A stretch of 64,000 nt of DNA from Candidatus Omnitrophota bacterium (GTDB lineage: Bacteria > Omnitrophota > Gorgyraeia > Duberdicusellales > 4484-171), in assembly GCA_023227945.1 (NCBI GenBank), contig JALOCC010000001.1, positions 1 to 64,000 of the forward strand, in the 5' to 3' direction. Shown here one piece after another: positions 45,503-53,803 of this stretch. The notes beneath the pieces are model-generated. The model made no database searches and had not been told where the DNA came from. It saw nothing but the letters and a program-made list of their open reading frames with translations. Position 1 is the stretch's first letter. The number at the start of each line of letters is the position of its first letter. Both the position numbers and the translations under genes were made by a program.

Positions 45503-46171
45503 TTAAACCTCTCTTCCTTTTACTCTTTTAAGGGCCTCCACAGAAACCCCTATATCCGCCACATATATTTTACCACAAAGCTTTGGCCCATCATTTAACA
45601 AAAATCCTTTTTTCGGGGCGATAAAAGTGATTGTATAGTCTGCTTTTACTGCCTCTCCTAATATAACTCCGCTATCCGGGGACAACCCCGAAGGAATATC
45701 GCAGGAAATTATTTTCTTTCCGCTTTTATTTATATCGCGGATTATTTTTTTAAGGAAAGTAGAAAGCTCGCCCTTTGTACCTATTCCCAATATACCGTCT
45801 AAAATAAAATCAGAGGCTTTGAGGTATTTTTTAAATTCTTCTACGTTAGCCGGGTCAATTACGTATACAGGGATTTTTATTTTATCTAAAAGTTCTTTCT
45901 GAAATTTTACCTCCGCATTAAAATCTTTTTCTTTCAAAACTACAGCGTAAACTTCGTAATTTTTGGCGGCGAGCTTTCTTGCACAGGCAAGCGTATCCGC
46001 GCCATTATTTCCTCTACCCGCAACCACACATACGCTTTTACCCAGCTTCAAATTATCTATTATAGCCGCTAGATTGCTGGAAGCATTTTCGATAAGAAGC
46101 CTTTCGTTAAGGCCAATCTTTTTGGCAGCTTCTTCCAAATGCCTTATTTTTTTTACAGAAAGCCCTTCCAT
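45503..46171 (-). CDS. NAD(P)H-hydrate epimerase-like YjeF_N protein
   Basis: This is the N-terminal (epimerase) half of Nnr as a free-standing 222-aa protein. The YjeF_N Rossmann-like fold shows VCVVAGRGNNGADTLACARK, where the family usually has GNNGGDG, and DGILGIGTKGELS plus ISCDIPSGLSPDSG. It repairs hydrated NAD(P)H. No NnrD dehydratase is fused. The GADT variant may alter substrate contacts but the catalytic IPSG region is intact. Confidence 0.85.
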   Translation of the reverse strand: MEGLSVKKIRHLEEAAKKIGLNERLLIENASSNLAAIIDNLKLGKSVCVVAGRGNNGADTLACARKLAAKNYEVYAVVLKEKDFNAEVKFQKELLDKIKIPVYVIDPANVEEFKKYLKASDFILDGILGIGTKGELSTFLKKIIRDINKSGKKIISCDIPSGLSPDSGVILGEAVKADYTITFIAPKKGFLLNDGPKLCGKIYVADIGVSVEALKRVKGREV

Positions 46172-46189
46172 TATTTATCGCGGGTTCTA

Positions 46190-46275
46190 AGTTAAAAATG
46201 GCGGTTAAATTTTCTCTATTTGTAATTTTGGTTATTGTAAATTGTTTGTGGTTTGGAATTTGTGATTTGTAATTT
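46190..46275. repeat. Solitary arm of a TTTGTAATTT word repeat
   Basis: The words TTTGTAATTTTGG, TATTGTAAATTGTTTGTGG and TTTGTGATTTGTAATTT are reiterated without an opposite arm. This is consistent with a decayed member of the palindrome families. Confidence 0.45.
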
Positions 46276-46276
46276 T

Positions 46277-47248
46277 TTAATGAGATTCTTCTTTTCTATC
46301 TTTCTTCTTGAAGAGGTCAAGGAACTTATCTTCATATTCTGTATAAACATTCCAATGGTCAAGCTCGTCTTTAAGCTTTGTGGCTTTGGTTATATCTTTT
46401 TGCGATTCCTTGAAAAGCCCCTCTATTTTTTCTCTGGCAGACTGCGGAAGCTTACTGTAAGCAGCTAAATCTTTTTTAAGTTTTTCTATATCCTCTTCGC
46501 TTAAAGGAGTTGAAGTCGGCTCAGGGACTTCTCCCTTAAGGTAACTTATCAGTTTATCTATTTCTGTTTCGATAAATTTTGCTCTGTCAGTTAAAGGCAA
46601 AAGGCTTAAGTTTAAACCAAGATAGTCATTTATAATTTTTAAAATGCTTGCGCTGGCTTTTGGATTTTCTATCTGCACGGTATAAAAAGGAATTTCCCCC
46701 AAAAGACAAGCACCGCGAAGGCCGCGGCCTTTTGCAACGCCAAGGATAAGCCCGTTAAGCCCGCTGATTTGGCCTTCTTTCAGGGGCTTGACGCCAAATT
46801 TAGCAAATTCTTTTAATATTTCGTCATGTGTTGCCACAATTCTTACCGAAGACGGCGTTTTGTGGTCTATAGCTTCAGGCTTTGCGGCGAAAGTAAGTAT
46901 AAATTTAGCTTTATATTTTTTGACAAAATCAATTATAGCGCAAGACAATTCTTCTGCGCGTTCAAGGGGCGGCTGCACTTCCCCCATGAAAAGAATTATG
47001 TCCGGTGATTTTTTACCTTTTACGTAATAGAAAAATCCGGCAGGCATTGAAGGCAATTCCAGTATCCCCTTTTCAACAACCACCGCGGCGGGCTTAAAGA
47101 ATTCTCCGGATTCAAGCTTAGCAAACATCTTAAAACCCATTACTTCACGAAGAAATAATACGCTTCTGTAGGCTACCTCTCCCATCCCAGGCCAGGCAGC
47201 AATAAAAATTGGGTTCTTTAATTTTGGAGTTGCTACTTCTTTAATCAT
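46277..47248 (-). CDS. PAC2-family (proteasome-assembly-chaperone-like) protein
   Basis: The PAC2 domain covers about residues 1-225 (PIFIAAWPGMGEVAYRSVLF, DIILFMGEVQPP, GLRGACLLGEIPFYTVQIEN). In archaea and some bacteria such ATP-grasp-associated proteins are conserved but poorly understood; a proteasome link is not implied here. The C-terminal 100 residues are a charged coiled coil. I start at MIKEVATPKL (47248), since the longer start runs into a CACAGAT repeat. Confidence 0.8.
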   Translation of the reverse strand: MIKEVATPKLKNPIFIAAWPGMGEVAYRSVLFLREVMGFKMFAKLESGEFFKPAAVVVEKGILELPSMPAGFFYYVKGKKSPDIILFMGEVQPPLERAEELSCAIIDFVKKYKAKFILTFAAKPEAIDHKTPSSVRIVATHDEILKEFAKFGVKPLKEGQISGLNGLILGVAKGRGLRGACLLGEIPFYTVQIENPKASASILKIINDYLGLNLSLLPLTDRAKFIETEIDKLISYLKGEVPEPTSTPLSEEDIEKLKKDLAAYSKLPQSAREKIEGLFKESQKDITKATKLKDELDHWNVYTEYEDKFLDLFKKKDRKEESH

Positions 47249-47257
47249 TTTTGTTGC

Positions 47258-47386
47258 ACAGATTAGCACAGATTTTGAAGCGGATGATCACAGATATTAA
47301 TCTGTTATCTGTGTTGTATAATCTATCATAAACTACTCAAAAAACAAGGACGATTTACTTCAGGCTGATAGCTGACGACTGACAGC
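47258..47386. repeat. CACAGAT palindrome next to GCTGATAGCTGA word repeat
   Basis: CACAGATTAGCACAGAT and GATCACAGATATTAATCTGTTATCTGTG form a CACAGAT-family palindrome (47264-47316). AGGCTGATAGCTGACGACTG (47361-47380) begins a second family ending at the rarA stop. Confidence 0.65.
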
Positions 47387-48630
47387 TATTTGTTCCTGCG
47401 TAAACTCTCCAGAAATTCCTTTAATTTCTTTTCTTCGCCTACATCCTTAGGGAAATAATATTTAGCTTTTGCTCCATAATCTTGCTCAACGAAACCGCCA
47501 AAGGAATGAGGGTATTTGTAATCTTTGGAGTGTGTTTTGATGTGCTTCGGCACCTCTTTTGTTTCCTCAGAATCAATATCTTTTTTCGCACTATCTATCG
47601 CGAGATAAGCTGAATTTGATTTTGGGGAGCACGCGAGATAAATTGTCGCCTGGGCTAAAATTAAATCTGACTCAGGCTTACCTATAAATTCAACGGCTTT
47701 AAAAGCGCTGGTCGCTAAAACGAGCGCAAAGGGGTTTGCATTGCCGATATCTTCCGAAGCTAAAATTACAATCCGCCTGGCGATAAAACGCGGGTCTTCC
47801 CCGGATTTAATCATTTTCGCAAGCCAGTAAAGCGCGGAGTCAACATCGCTTCCTCTTACTGATTTTATAAATGCGGAAATAGTATCGTAATGGTACGAAT
47901 CTTTTTTATCATAAAATATATTTTTCTGGATACTTTCACGAGCGGTATTTAAATCGAAATTTATCTTTCCCGATGAATCTTCCTTTGTGCTGAGTATTCC
48001 TATTTCTAAAGAGCCAAGTGCCTTTCGTGCATCTCCTGCCGACAGTACGGCTATATGCTCAAGAGCTTCTTCGCTGCAGGTAATATTCATATTTCCTAAA
48101 CCGTTTTCCTTATCGGAAATTGCGCGTTTAAGAATTATCATGATATCTTCTTTGGTTAGAGGCTTAAATTCAGCGACAATCGCCCGCGAGATAAGCGATG
48201 GTATAAGGTAATAATAAGGGTTATATATGGTTGCGCCGATAAGGTTAATATTCGCGCTTTCGGTATCCGGCACGAGAGATTCCTGCTGTAATTTATTAAA
48301 CCGGTGGATTTCATCTATAAAGAGAATGGTTTTTCTACCCTTATCTGCCAATGTTTTTTTCGCATTAAGGATGATTTTCCTGACCTCAACCGAAGAAGTA
48401 AAAGAGGCATTCAGATATATAAAATCAGCCTCTATACTTTGAGCAACAATAAGGCCAAGGGTAGTTTTTCCGCATCCGGCAGGCCCGTGAAAGATAAGCG
48501 AAGGAAGCCTTTTGGCGATAATTGAGCGTTTTAAGAGCTTTCCTTCTCCTAAAATGTGTTTTTGGCCGATAAATTCTTCAAGGGTTTTGGGACGTAATCG
48601 CAGAGCAAGAGGTGCATCATTTTGAGACAT
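47386..48630 (-). CDS. rarA: Replication-associated recombination protein RarA (MgsA-like)
   Basis: This AAA+ ATPase acts at stalled forks. The Walker A is FHGPAGCGKTTLGL and Walker B is TILFIDEIHRFNKLQQE, with the sensor region ANINLIGATIYNPYYYLIPS. The C-terminal tetramerisation domain has GSDVDSALYWLAKMIKSGED and DYKYPHSFGGFVEQDYG. Length 414 aa is normal. The N-terminal PLALRLRPKTLEEFIGQKH is the family start. Confidence 0.95.
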   Translation of the reverse strand: MSQNDAPLALRLRPKTLEEFIGQKHILGEGKLLKRSIIAKRLPSLIFHGPAGCGKTTLGLIVAQSIEADFIYLNASFTSSVEVRKIILNAKKTLADKGRKTILFIDEIHRFNKLQQESLVPDTESANINLIGATIYNPYYYLIPSLISRAIVAEFKPLTKEDIMIILKRAISDKENGLGNMNITCSEEALEHIAVLSAGDARKALGSLEIGILSTKEDSSGKINFDLNTARESIQKNIFYDKKDSYHYDTISAFIKSVRGSDVDSALYWLAKMIKSGEDPRFIARRIVILASEDIGNANPFALVLATSAFKAVEFIGKPESDLILAQATIYLACSPKSNSAYLAIDSAKKDIDSEETKEVPKHIKTHSKDYKYPHSFGGFVEQDYGAKAKYYFPKDVGEEKKLKEFLESLRRNK

Positions 48631-48652
48631 ATATTCACCACGGATTGATTTG

Positions 48653-49105
48653 CTATTTGAATCGATCTTTTATTGCGGGAGAAATAAAATAAATAAACAA
48701 GAATAGACCAAATAAAAACGGTATCAACATTGGGCACATATTTTCCGGCCAGCTTCCAGTTTTGATTGTAAATTTAATTTTTTCAATATTATTAAATCCT
48801 AAAAGATAAAAATAGCGGATGGGTTGAAAAATGCAATAAAATGGTACTAATATAAATAAAGTTAGATTTCTAGCCCAGGATTTTAATTTTTTCAAACCTA
48901 TTCCAACAATAAGCAAAAATAAACTATAAGGCAGTCCGGCAAGCAAACTAACTAGAATGTCCACACCCATTGGATACGGGCCTTTACGGCCTCCATAATG
49001 GATGGTAATCATACTTTCAAAATAACCAAGAACCGCGGATAAAATTCCCCAAATAATTAAAAGCCATCCGAATATTATTGCTCTTTTTAATTTTTTTTCA
49101 GCCAT
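48653..49105 (-). CDS. Four-TM membrane protein of unknown function (150 aa)
   Basis: Hydrophobic segments at about residues 8-28, 47-68, 76-95 and 125-145 with short loops indicate an integral inner-membrane protein. I recognise no family. No ribosome site is obvious. It lies 23 bases upstream of rarA and downstream of a hairpin at 49140-49170. Confidence 0.55.
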   Translation of the reverse strand: MAEKKLKRAIIFGWLLIIWGILSAVLGYFESMITIHYGGRKGPYPMGVDILVSLLAGLPYSLFLLIVGIGLKKLKSWARNLTLFILVPFYCIFQPIRYFYLLGFNNIEKIKFTIKTGSWPENMCPMLIPFLFGLFLFIYFISPAIKDRFK

Positions 49106-49139
49106 AAAATTTACATTATTTTATTTAAATCCAATAACA

Positions 49140-49170
49140 AACCCTCTGTAATATATTATCACAGAGGGTT
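49140..49170. terminator. 10-bp hairpin, possible terminator
   Basis: AACCCTCTGT (49140-49149) and ACAGAGGGTT (49161-49170) form a perfect stem. The flanking sequence on the minus strand is only moderately T-rich, so terminator activity is uncertain. Confidence 0.5.
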
Positions 49171-49216
49171 AAAAAGGCAAAGTGGGGTGTTGGAAATTGG
49201 TTGGTGAAGTTAATTA

Positions 49217-49330
49217 CCCCTCGCGCCTGAATATCGTATAAATTTTCCACGCTTGTTTCACAAGCAGGAAAATTTATACGAAGCGCTTCGGGGGTGTTTT
49301 TTTGCTGCCCGAAGGACAGCAAAAAAACAC
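49217..49330. repeat. Composite two-hairpin element, copy 2
   Basis: CGTATAAATTTTCC (49235-49248) pairs with GGAAAATTTATACG (49267-49280). GCTTGT/ACAAGC lies inside, and GCGC/GCGC and CCCC/GGGG lie outside. It is followed by GTGTTTTTTTGCTG (49294-49307) with CAGCAAAAAAACAC (49317-49330). It shares outer sequence and architecture with 36824-36948. Confidence 0.8.
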
Positions 49331-49481
49331 CCTGCCATCAGTCCGTCTCAGGCTTGCTGCATACAGTCCGTTTCTCATACAAGTGGGTGCTTCATCCTAT
49401 TCGCCTCAGCGAAAGGAAATTCAGCTCCCGTGTATTAGGTGTTGGCTGTAGCACTTTAACCTGTTGACGCAACAGGCAGGG
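49330..49481. ncRNA. Candidate structured RNA, rod-shaped with central bubble
   Basis: CCCTGCC (49330-49336) can close with GGCAGGG (49475-49481), and GCTGCA (49356-49361) with TGTAGC (49447-49452). ATACA..GGG.GCT (49377-49391) pairs with AGC.CCC..TGTAT (49423-49435). An apical hairpin is TCCT-TTCGC-CTCA-GCGAA-AGGA (49395-49417). CCTGTTG/CAACAGG (49460-49476) is an alternative 3' hairpin. On the minus strand the closing stem is followed by TGTTTTTTT. The strand and family are undetermined; no Rfam family was recognised. Confidence 0.45.
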
Positions 49482-49595
49482 TTAATTTTCCCTTTCTTCC
49501 ACCTTAGTATAACATTCGCTTAACCCTATTTCAAGGCAATCAGCCAATCTTTGTGAAAACGCTTACACAATTGCGAGCATTGCGCAATCAAAGAG
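49482..49595. other. Intergenic stretch without recognised features
   Basis: It contains AT-rich sequence and no ribosome-site-backed frame or strong hairpin. It separates the structured element from the CoA-binding gene. Confidence 0.5.
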
Positions 49596-49970
49596 CTACC
49601 AGATTCCTTCTTCAACCATAAAACAGGCGTTTGAGGTAACTTCGATACCGTAATTTTTAGCTTTCTCTATGGCTATACTTGACTCTGAACCCGGCTGCAT
49701 CCAAATTTCTTTAATGCCCAGCTCATTACATTCATCAACTATACGCTCAGTAACGCGCGCGGGCACAACTGTAATTACCAAATCTATCTTAGTATTGATT
49801 TCTTTTAGGCTCCGGTAGATTTTTCTTCCGGCAATTTCTCCATCGGTTGGATTTATGCCTACGACATTAAAACCGTTTTGCACAAGGTCATTGAATATTC
49901 TAAATCCAAATTTATTTTCTTTGTGCGAAACTCCTACTACGGCCATTATTTTTTTCTTTATATCCTGCAT
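49596..49970 (-). CDS. CoA-binding domain protein (YccU-like)
   Basis: A single Rossmann-type CoA_binding_2 domain of 124 aa: IMAVVGVSHKENKFGFRIFN at the nucleotide-binding start, VVGINPTDGEIAGRKIYRSL, VITVVPARVTERIVDEC and EIWMQPGSES. Such proteins resemble the N-terminal part of succinyl-CoA synthetase alpha; function is unknown. The length is complete for the family. Confidence 0.88.
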   Translation of the reverse strand: MQDIKKKIMAVVGVSHKENKFGFRIFNDLVQNGFNVVGINPTDGEIAGRKIYRSLKEINTKIDLVITVVPARVTERIVDECNELGIKEIWMQPGSESSIAIEKAKNYGIEVTSNACFMVEEGIW

Positions 49971-50028
49971 TACTTTTCTATTTTCTTAAACACCGCTCCA
50001 GCAGAAATTTCTACTTATAGCGATATGG

Positions 50029-50037
50029 TTATCCACA
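50029..50037 (+). promoter_or_regulatory. Single perfect DnaA-box sequence
   Basis: TTATCCACA lies in the 70-bp gap between the CoA-binding and M42 genes. It is isolated, so it may be a titration or regulatory site or chance. Confidence 0.3.
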
Positions 50038-50040
50038 TAA

Positions 50041-51072
50041 TTAACTTTTAACAAATTTTTCTATTGCTTTGACTGCAAGTTCAATCACCGCATTCAAATC
50101 ATCTGTGCAAAAAACACCCGTAGGGGAATGCGCATAGCGGCTGGGCACACTTAATACTCCGGCAGGAATACCTTCTCTGTTCATATTAATCATTGCTCCG
50201 TCGGTCATTCCTCCCTCAACTACATCAAGCTGGTATTTTATTTTATTTGTTTTGGCTGTCTCGATAAAAAGATTTTTTATTTTTTCGCTGACAATAATCC
50301 CTCTTCCCGCAGCTTCAATCATGGTAATGCAGGCACCATACCCAAGCTTAAGATTTGATTCATTTTCCTTTATCATCGGGGTATCCCCGGCGCTGGTTGT
50401 ATCTATCGCGATTGCGAAATCCGGATTTATCTTAAAAGAAGAGGTGCGTGCCCCCTTTAAGCCAACTTCTTCCTGCACCGTGCTAACTGCATAAATTTGC
50501 GCATTGATTTTTAACCTTTCCAAAATTTTTATCAAAGCAAAGCAGCCTACCCTGTCATCTATGGCTTTTCCGTAAATGAGGTTTCCGGAAAGTAAGCCTG
50601 CGTTTGGTTCAAAAATAACTGAGTCAGCTATGGAAACTCTTTTCTCTGCCTCCTCTTTTGTCCTTGCTCCGATATCGATAAACATATCAGTATATTTTAT
50701 CGGATTTTTCCTTTCTTCTTCTTTGACGAGGTGCGGCGGTTTCATTCCGATAATCCCGAAAGCATCTCCTTTTTTTGATTTTACAACAACACGCTGGCCA
50801 ACAAGCACTCTGTCATCTATCCCGCCGATTTTAATAAAATTAAGGTACCCATCTTTGGTTATATATTTCACAAGAAGGCCTATTTCATCCATATGCGCGG
50901 CAACCATAATTTTTTTTACGCCTTTTCCTTTACGTGCTATCACATTCCCGAAACCGTCGATTTCTACTTCTTTTGTAATTTTCTTGAACTCATCATACAT
51001 TATTTTTGTAATCTCGCTTTCATACCCTGAAACGCCTGCGGCATTGATTACTTTTTTAAGTAATGGGTCCAT
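50041..51072 (-). CDS. M42 family aminopeptidase (TET/FrvX-like)
   Basis: M42 enzymes are dinuclear-metal aminopeptidases forming large cages. Metal ligands can be placed at VAAHMDEIGLLV (His), GKAIDDRVGCFAL (bridging Asp), STVQEEVGLKGA (catalytic and metal Glu), AIDTTSAGDTP (Asp) and SRYAHSPTGVF (His). Length 343 aa is normal. AGGAGG precedes the start. It trims short peptides in the cytoplasm. Confidence 0.93.
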   Translation of the reverse strand: MDPLLKKVINAAGVSGYESEITKIMYDEFKKITKEVEIDGFGNVIARKGKGVKKIMVAAHMDEIGLLVKYITKDGYLNFIKIGGIDDRVLVGQRVVVKSKKGDAFGIIGMKPPHLVKEEERKNPIKYTDMFIDIGARTKEEAEKRVSIADSVIFEPNAGLLSGNLIYGKAIDDRVGCFALIKILERLKINAQIYAVSTVQEEVGLKGARTSSFKINPDFAIAIDTTSAGDTPMIKENESNLKLGYGACITMIEAAGRGIIVSEKIKNLFIETAKTNKIKYQLDVVEGGMTDGAMINMNREGIPAGVLSVPSRYAHSPTGVFCTDDLNAVIELAVKAIEKFVKS

Positions 51073-51084
51073 TTTGCCTCCTTA

Positions 51085-51370
51085 TTGATTTGCGATAACG
51101 TCTCTCGGTTACGGTTACGATGCCCGTTTCGTCTTACGGTTACGTTTTACGTTTCAATTAAAATAACCAATAACCAAGGTACAAGATACAAACAATATCC
51201 AAATTCCAATTACCAATAACCAAACAAAAACGTTTGGTTATTGAATTTTGGTTATTGCTCATTGTTTGGTTATTGTTTCTTGTATCTTGGTTATTTATTT
51301 CCATAGGCGTTACCGCTAAACGTAACCGAAACGGGCTTCGTTGCCGTTACCATAGCCGCTATCAAAATTT
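51085..51370. repeat. Nested word palindromes: CGGTTACG outside, AACCAAG family inside
   Basis: The outer arms carry GCCCGTTTCG (51122-51131) and CGAAACGGGC (51327-51336) with GGTTACG words. Their loop contains a complete AATAACCAAGATACAAG-type palindrome (about 51171-51300). Confidence 0.85.
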
Positions 51371-51814
51371 TCATTTTTTAGCCATATTCAAATTAGCATG
51401 CGCAAGCCACTGCCAGCCTTTTTCTGTTTTAATCCATACGCTAAGCCTGGGTGTAGGCGTATCCGATAACTGCGTACCGCCAACGGTTTCTTTGGATATC
51501 TGCGCTAAATAAGTAACTACTATGGTATCTGCCTGCCTGGTAACATCGAATTTACTTAACTTATAATCGCCCAAACCTAAATCTTTTATCAACTTAATTT
51601 CCTGGCCTCTGCCGCGCATCCCGTCTTCGTGAATTGATTGAAATGCATCGGCTATTTTTGGTTCATACATTTCGGTTTTACCTGTTTTCATGTCTTCCCA
51701 CATCTGCCTTTCGAGCATTTCCCCAACACTCATATCGCTCTCGGCATAAATACCGGCAGAGAAAATTATGGATATGGCAATAACAACTATTGTGACGATT
51801 ATATTTTTTTTCAT
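51371..51814 (-). CDS. Secreted NTF2-like (DUF4440-type) protein (147 aa)
   Basis: A signal peptide (IIVTIVVIAISIIFSAGIYA, cleaved near residue 24) precedes a domain resembling DUF4440/SnoaL: MLERQMWEDMKTGKTEMYEP, KFDVTRQADTIVVTYLAQIS, RLSVWIKTEKGWQWLAHANL. These cone-shaped domains bind small molecules; no activity can be assigned. AAAAGGAGATGG precedes the ATG. The leader carries the hairpin/CTCATT element shared with the gene at 700-1077. Confidence 0.72.
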   Translation of the reverse strand: MKKNIIVTIVVIAISIIFSAGIYAESDMSVGEMLERQMWEDMKTGKTEMYEPKIADAFQSIHEDGMRGRGQEIKLIKDLGLGDYKLSKFDVTRQADTIVVTYLAQISKETVGGTQLSDTPTPRLSVWIKTEKGWQWLAHANLNMAKK

Positions 51815-51822
51815 ACCATCTC

Positions 51823-51873
51823 CTTTTCAATGAGCACAGCATTTTTTCGAGCCGCCCTGGCGAAGAAAAAATG
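51823..51873 (-). promoter_or_regulatory. Leader hairpin plus CTCATT element, second copy
   Basis: In transcript sense CATTTTTTC (51873..51865) pairs with GAAAAAATG (51848..51840). CT, GTG and CTCATT follow, then GAAAAGGAG. This matches the element at 1081-1151 base by base outside the loop. Confidence 0.55.
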
Positions 51874-51879
51874 TTGGCT

Positions 51880-52344
51880 TCATTTACGTTCTATCTCGTA
51901 TATATTTATAAGTTGCTTCCTGGTAACCTCAAGCCTCTGGGTAAACACGCCGGCAAGGCGCTTAAGCAGTTCGTAGCCTAAATCGTGATTTTCTTCGCAT
52001 TTATTTCTTAAACATTTTCCATCCAAAATAATTGCGCGAGTTTCTTCAATCGCGCGGCAGGTAAATCGGTAAAAATGAGGCGGTATGAGCCATGACCAGC
52101 CAAGTATATCGCCGCCTGCGACTGTTTGAACTGTAATTGGCTCGTGTTGTGGAATATTTATTTCCAAGGCAACTTTTCCTTCGCGCACAAGAAAGAATTT
52201 ATCTGCTGCGTCTCCTTCCCGAAGAATTATTTCTCCTTCCTTAAAACGCACGTTCGAAGCGCAGCCTACTATAAAATTGAGATATTCTGCTTTTAGCCCT
52301 TTAAAAAACGGGTGTTCTTCCAAAACCGGTTTAAGGTCATGCAT
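51880..52344 (-). CDS. Cyclic-nucleotide-binding domain protein without HTH
   Basis: A single cNMP-binding beta-roll (HPFFKGLKAEYLNFIVGCAS, FKEGEIILREGDAADKFFLV, GDILGWSWLIPPHFYRFTCR) followed by a C-terminal helix. Unlike Crp it has no DNA-binding domain, so it probably signals through protein contact. AGAGGAGGTTT precedes the start. The ligand cannot be told. Confidence 0.85.
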   Translation of the reverse strand: MHDLKPVLEEHPFFKGLKAEYLNFIVGCASNVRFKEGEIILREGDAADKFFLVREGKVALEINIPQHEPITVQTVAGGDILGWSWLIPPHFYRFTCRAIEETRAIILDGKCLRNKCEENHDLGYELLKRLAGVFTQRLEVTRKQLINIYEIERK

Positions 52345-52450
52345 TTTAAACCTCCTCTATTATAGAAACGGATATACACGGGAATCTGTTTCTATCTTAC
52401 TGCTAGATAATAACTTTTTCAATAAGTTACGGTTTTGTAACCTTAACTTC
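52345..52450. repeat. Short imperfect repeat region
   Basis: TAGAAACGGATATAC and ATCTGTTTCTATC words (52363-52398) are inverted. The remainder is AT-rich with GTTACGG/TTTTGTAACC words. Confidence 0.4.
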
Positions 52451-53803
52451 TTATTCAACTAAACGTATATTCGTAATGCGCGAGATTAAAGACCCTTTCT
52501 TGGAACCTTCACCAAGAGATAAATCACTGACAATTACCCGGTTTACAACCCGGCTGATATTTTCTGAACCACTCATTTGGCCATAACCGTGTGTTTCATG
52601 AATTACATATGGAGTATTTTTATGCATACCTATATATAAAACTATATGCCCTTTCATTTGTAAAATTGTCGCGCCGGGAATTGCTTCTTGTTTAATTATT
52701 TTTAATTTTTCCTCTGTTTCGCTTCCAGCCTTAACCAAAGGTATACCGATTTTAGCTTGAGCCGAAGAGTTGCGTGGTAAAGTTATTCCTACAGTCATAA
52801 ATATTTCCTGTATATAGCTTGAACAATCTTGTTCGCCATCCATACCACCCCAACCATAAGGGCTGTTTAACAATTTAAATGCCTGCTCAATAATATTTCT
52901 TGCGGTATAAGGTAAATATCCTATGTTTGCATCCTGTTTTTTAATATAAGCTTTTTGCGCAGAAAATTTTCCATCTTTCGCCCTTAAAGGAATTGTAATT
53001 TCAAAGGCTCGGGGGTTACCTGTTTCGTTGAACGTGAATTTAGCACCCATTCTTACGTAATCGTAATACTTAGTTAAGCTTTCATCCAAAAAAATATCTG
53101 CTTTGGCAGATGTAATTACAACGAAATTTTCCTCCGACAATAAATCCTTAAGCTCAGAAGGCTCACAAAAGGCTACTCTTTCCTTTTTAAACCAACCGCT
53201 GCTTGAAGGAGCATCTGCATATATCCAAAGGCCGTCTTTGCTTTCATGTAAAATAACAAGTGGCGTTCCTACGTCTAAAGAGCTATTTTGCAATTCATCG
53301 AACTCCAAATCACCCGGCTCTTTAGTCAATAATTCATCCGTTGGGATAAGCCGCTGGTTGTCATAATGCGCTAAAAATCCATAACCGACATTAAACTTAT
53401 CGGGCATTTGGGATAAATTCATATTCTGTTTGATAGGCGCATAGAAAGTTTCATCGGCTAACTTTCCGTCTGCAGTGTAAAGTTTTTGTTTAGAAAAATT
53501 TTCTATTTCCTTTTGCAAATCGCTTTTTAATCTTTTTCCGTTGTAGCGCAAAGATTCCTTCAAGGGATTGATTATCAAATTTAATTCTTTTTCTATTTTC
53601 GTATTTAATTCATCAATGCCTTTCGCATCGAGAATAACTTTGTCGGGATTTTCTATTTTGGCTATCCAGAAACCCGCGGTCTTCATTTCTCTTATGGTGT
53701 CAGGAATGCTTACGGGGGCTGGAAGGCTAGTTCTTTGTTGCACGTTGCAGCAGCCAGAGCTAAACAATAAACAAAAAATTAATATGTAATAAGAGTTTTT
53801 CAT
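52451..53803 (-). CDS. NlpC/P60 murein peptide endopeptidase, lipoprotein
   Basis: A lipobox-type signal (YILIFCLLFSSGCCNVQQ) indicates lipid anchoring. The order is N_NLPC_P60 stabilising region (about 30-140), two SH3-like domains (about 150-300) and an NlpC/P60 domain at about 315-430 with the catalytic cysteine in SPYGWGGMDGEQDCSSYIQE and histidine in MKGHIVLYIG. This architecture belongs to gamma-D-Glu-diamino-acid endopeptidases that process muropeptides. The ATG at 53803 overlaps the DUF819 stop (TAATG). It ends the epimerase-DUF819-P60 operon. Confidence 0.85.
   Translation of the reverse strand: MKNSYYILIFCLLFSSGCCNVQQRTSLPAPVSIPDTIREMKTAGFWIAKIENPDKVILDAKGIDELNTKIEKELNLIINPLKESLRYNGKRLKSDLQKEIENFSKQKLYTADGKLADETFYAPIKQNMNLSQMPDKFNVGYGFLAHYDNQRLIPTDELLTKEPGDLEFDELQNSSLDVGTPLVILHESKDGLWIYADAPSSSGWFKKERVAFCEPSELKDLLSEENFVVITSAKADIFLDESLTKYYDYVRMGAKFTFNETGNPRAFEITIPLRAKDGKFSAQKAYIKKQDANIGYLPYTARNIIEQAFKLLNSPYGWGGMDGEQDCSSYIQEIFMTVGITLPRNSSAQAKIGIPLVKAGSETEEKLKIIKQEAIPGATILQMKGHIVLYIGMHKNTPYVIHETHGYGQMSGSENISRVVNRVIVSDLSLGEGSKKGSLISRITNIRLVE

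Noticed and set aside
49330-49481. 6S RNA, RNase P RNA, tmRNA or SRP RNA
   Set aside because: The outline may resemble 6S RNA, but no conserved sequence signature of any of these families was recognised, so only a candidate RNA is reported.
50029-50037. Replication origin
   Set aside because: There is a single DnaA box, and no cluster, AT-rich unwinding element or dnaA/dnaN neighbour.
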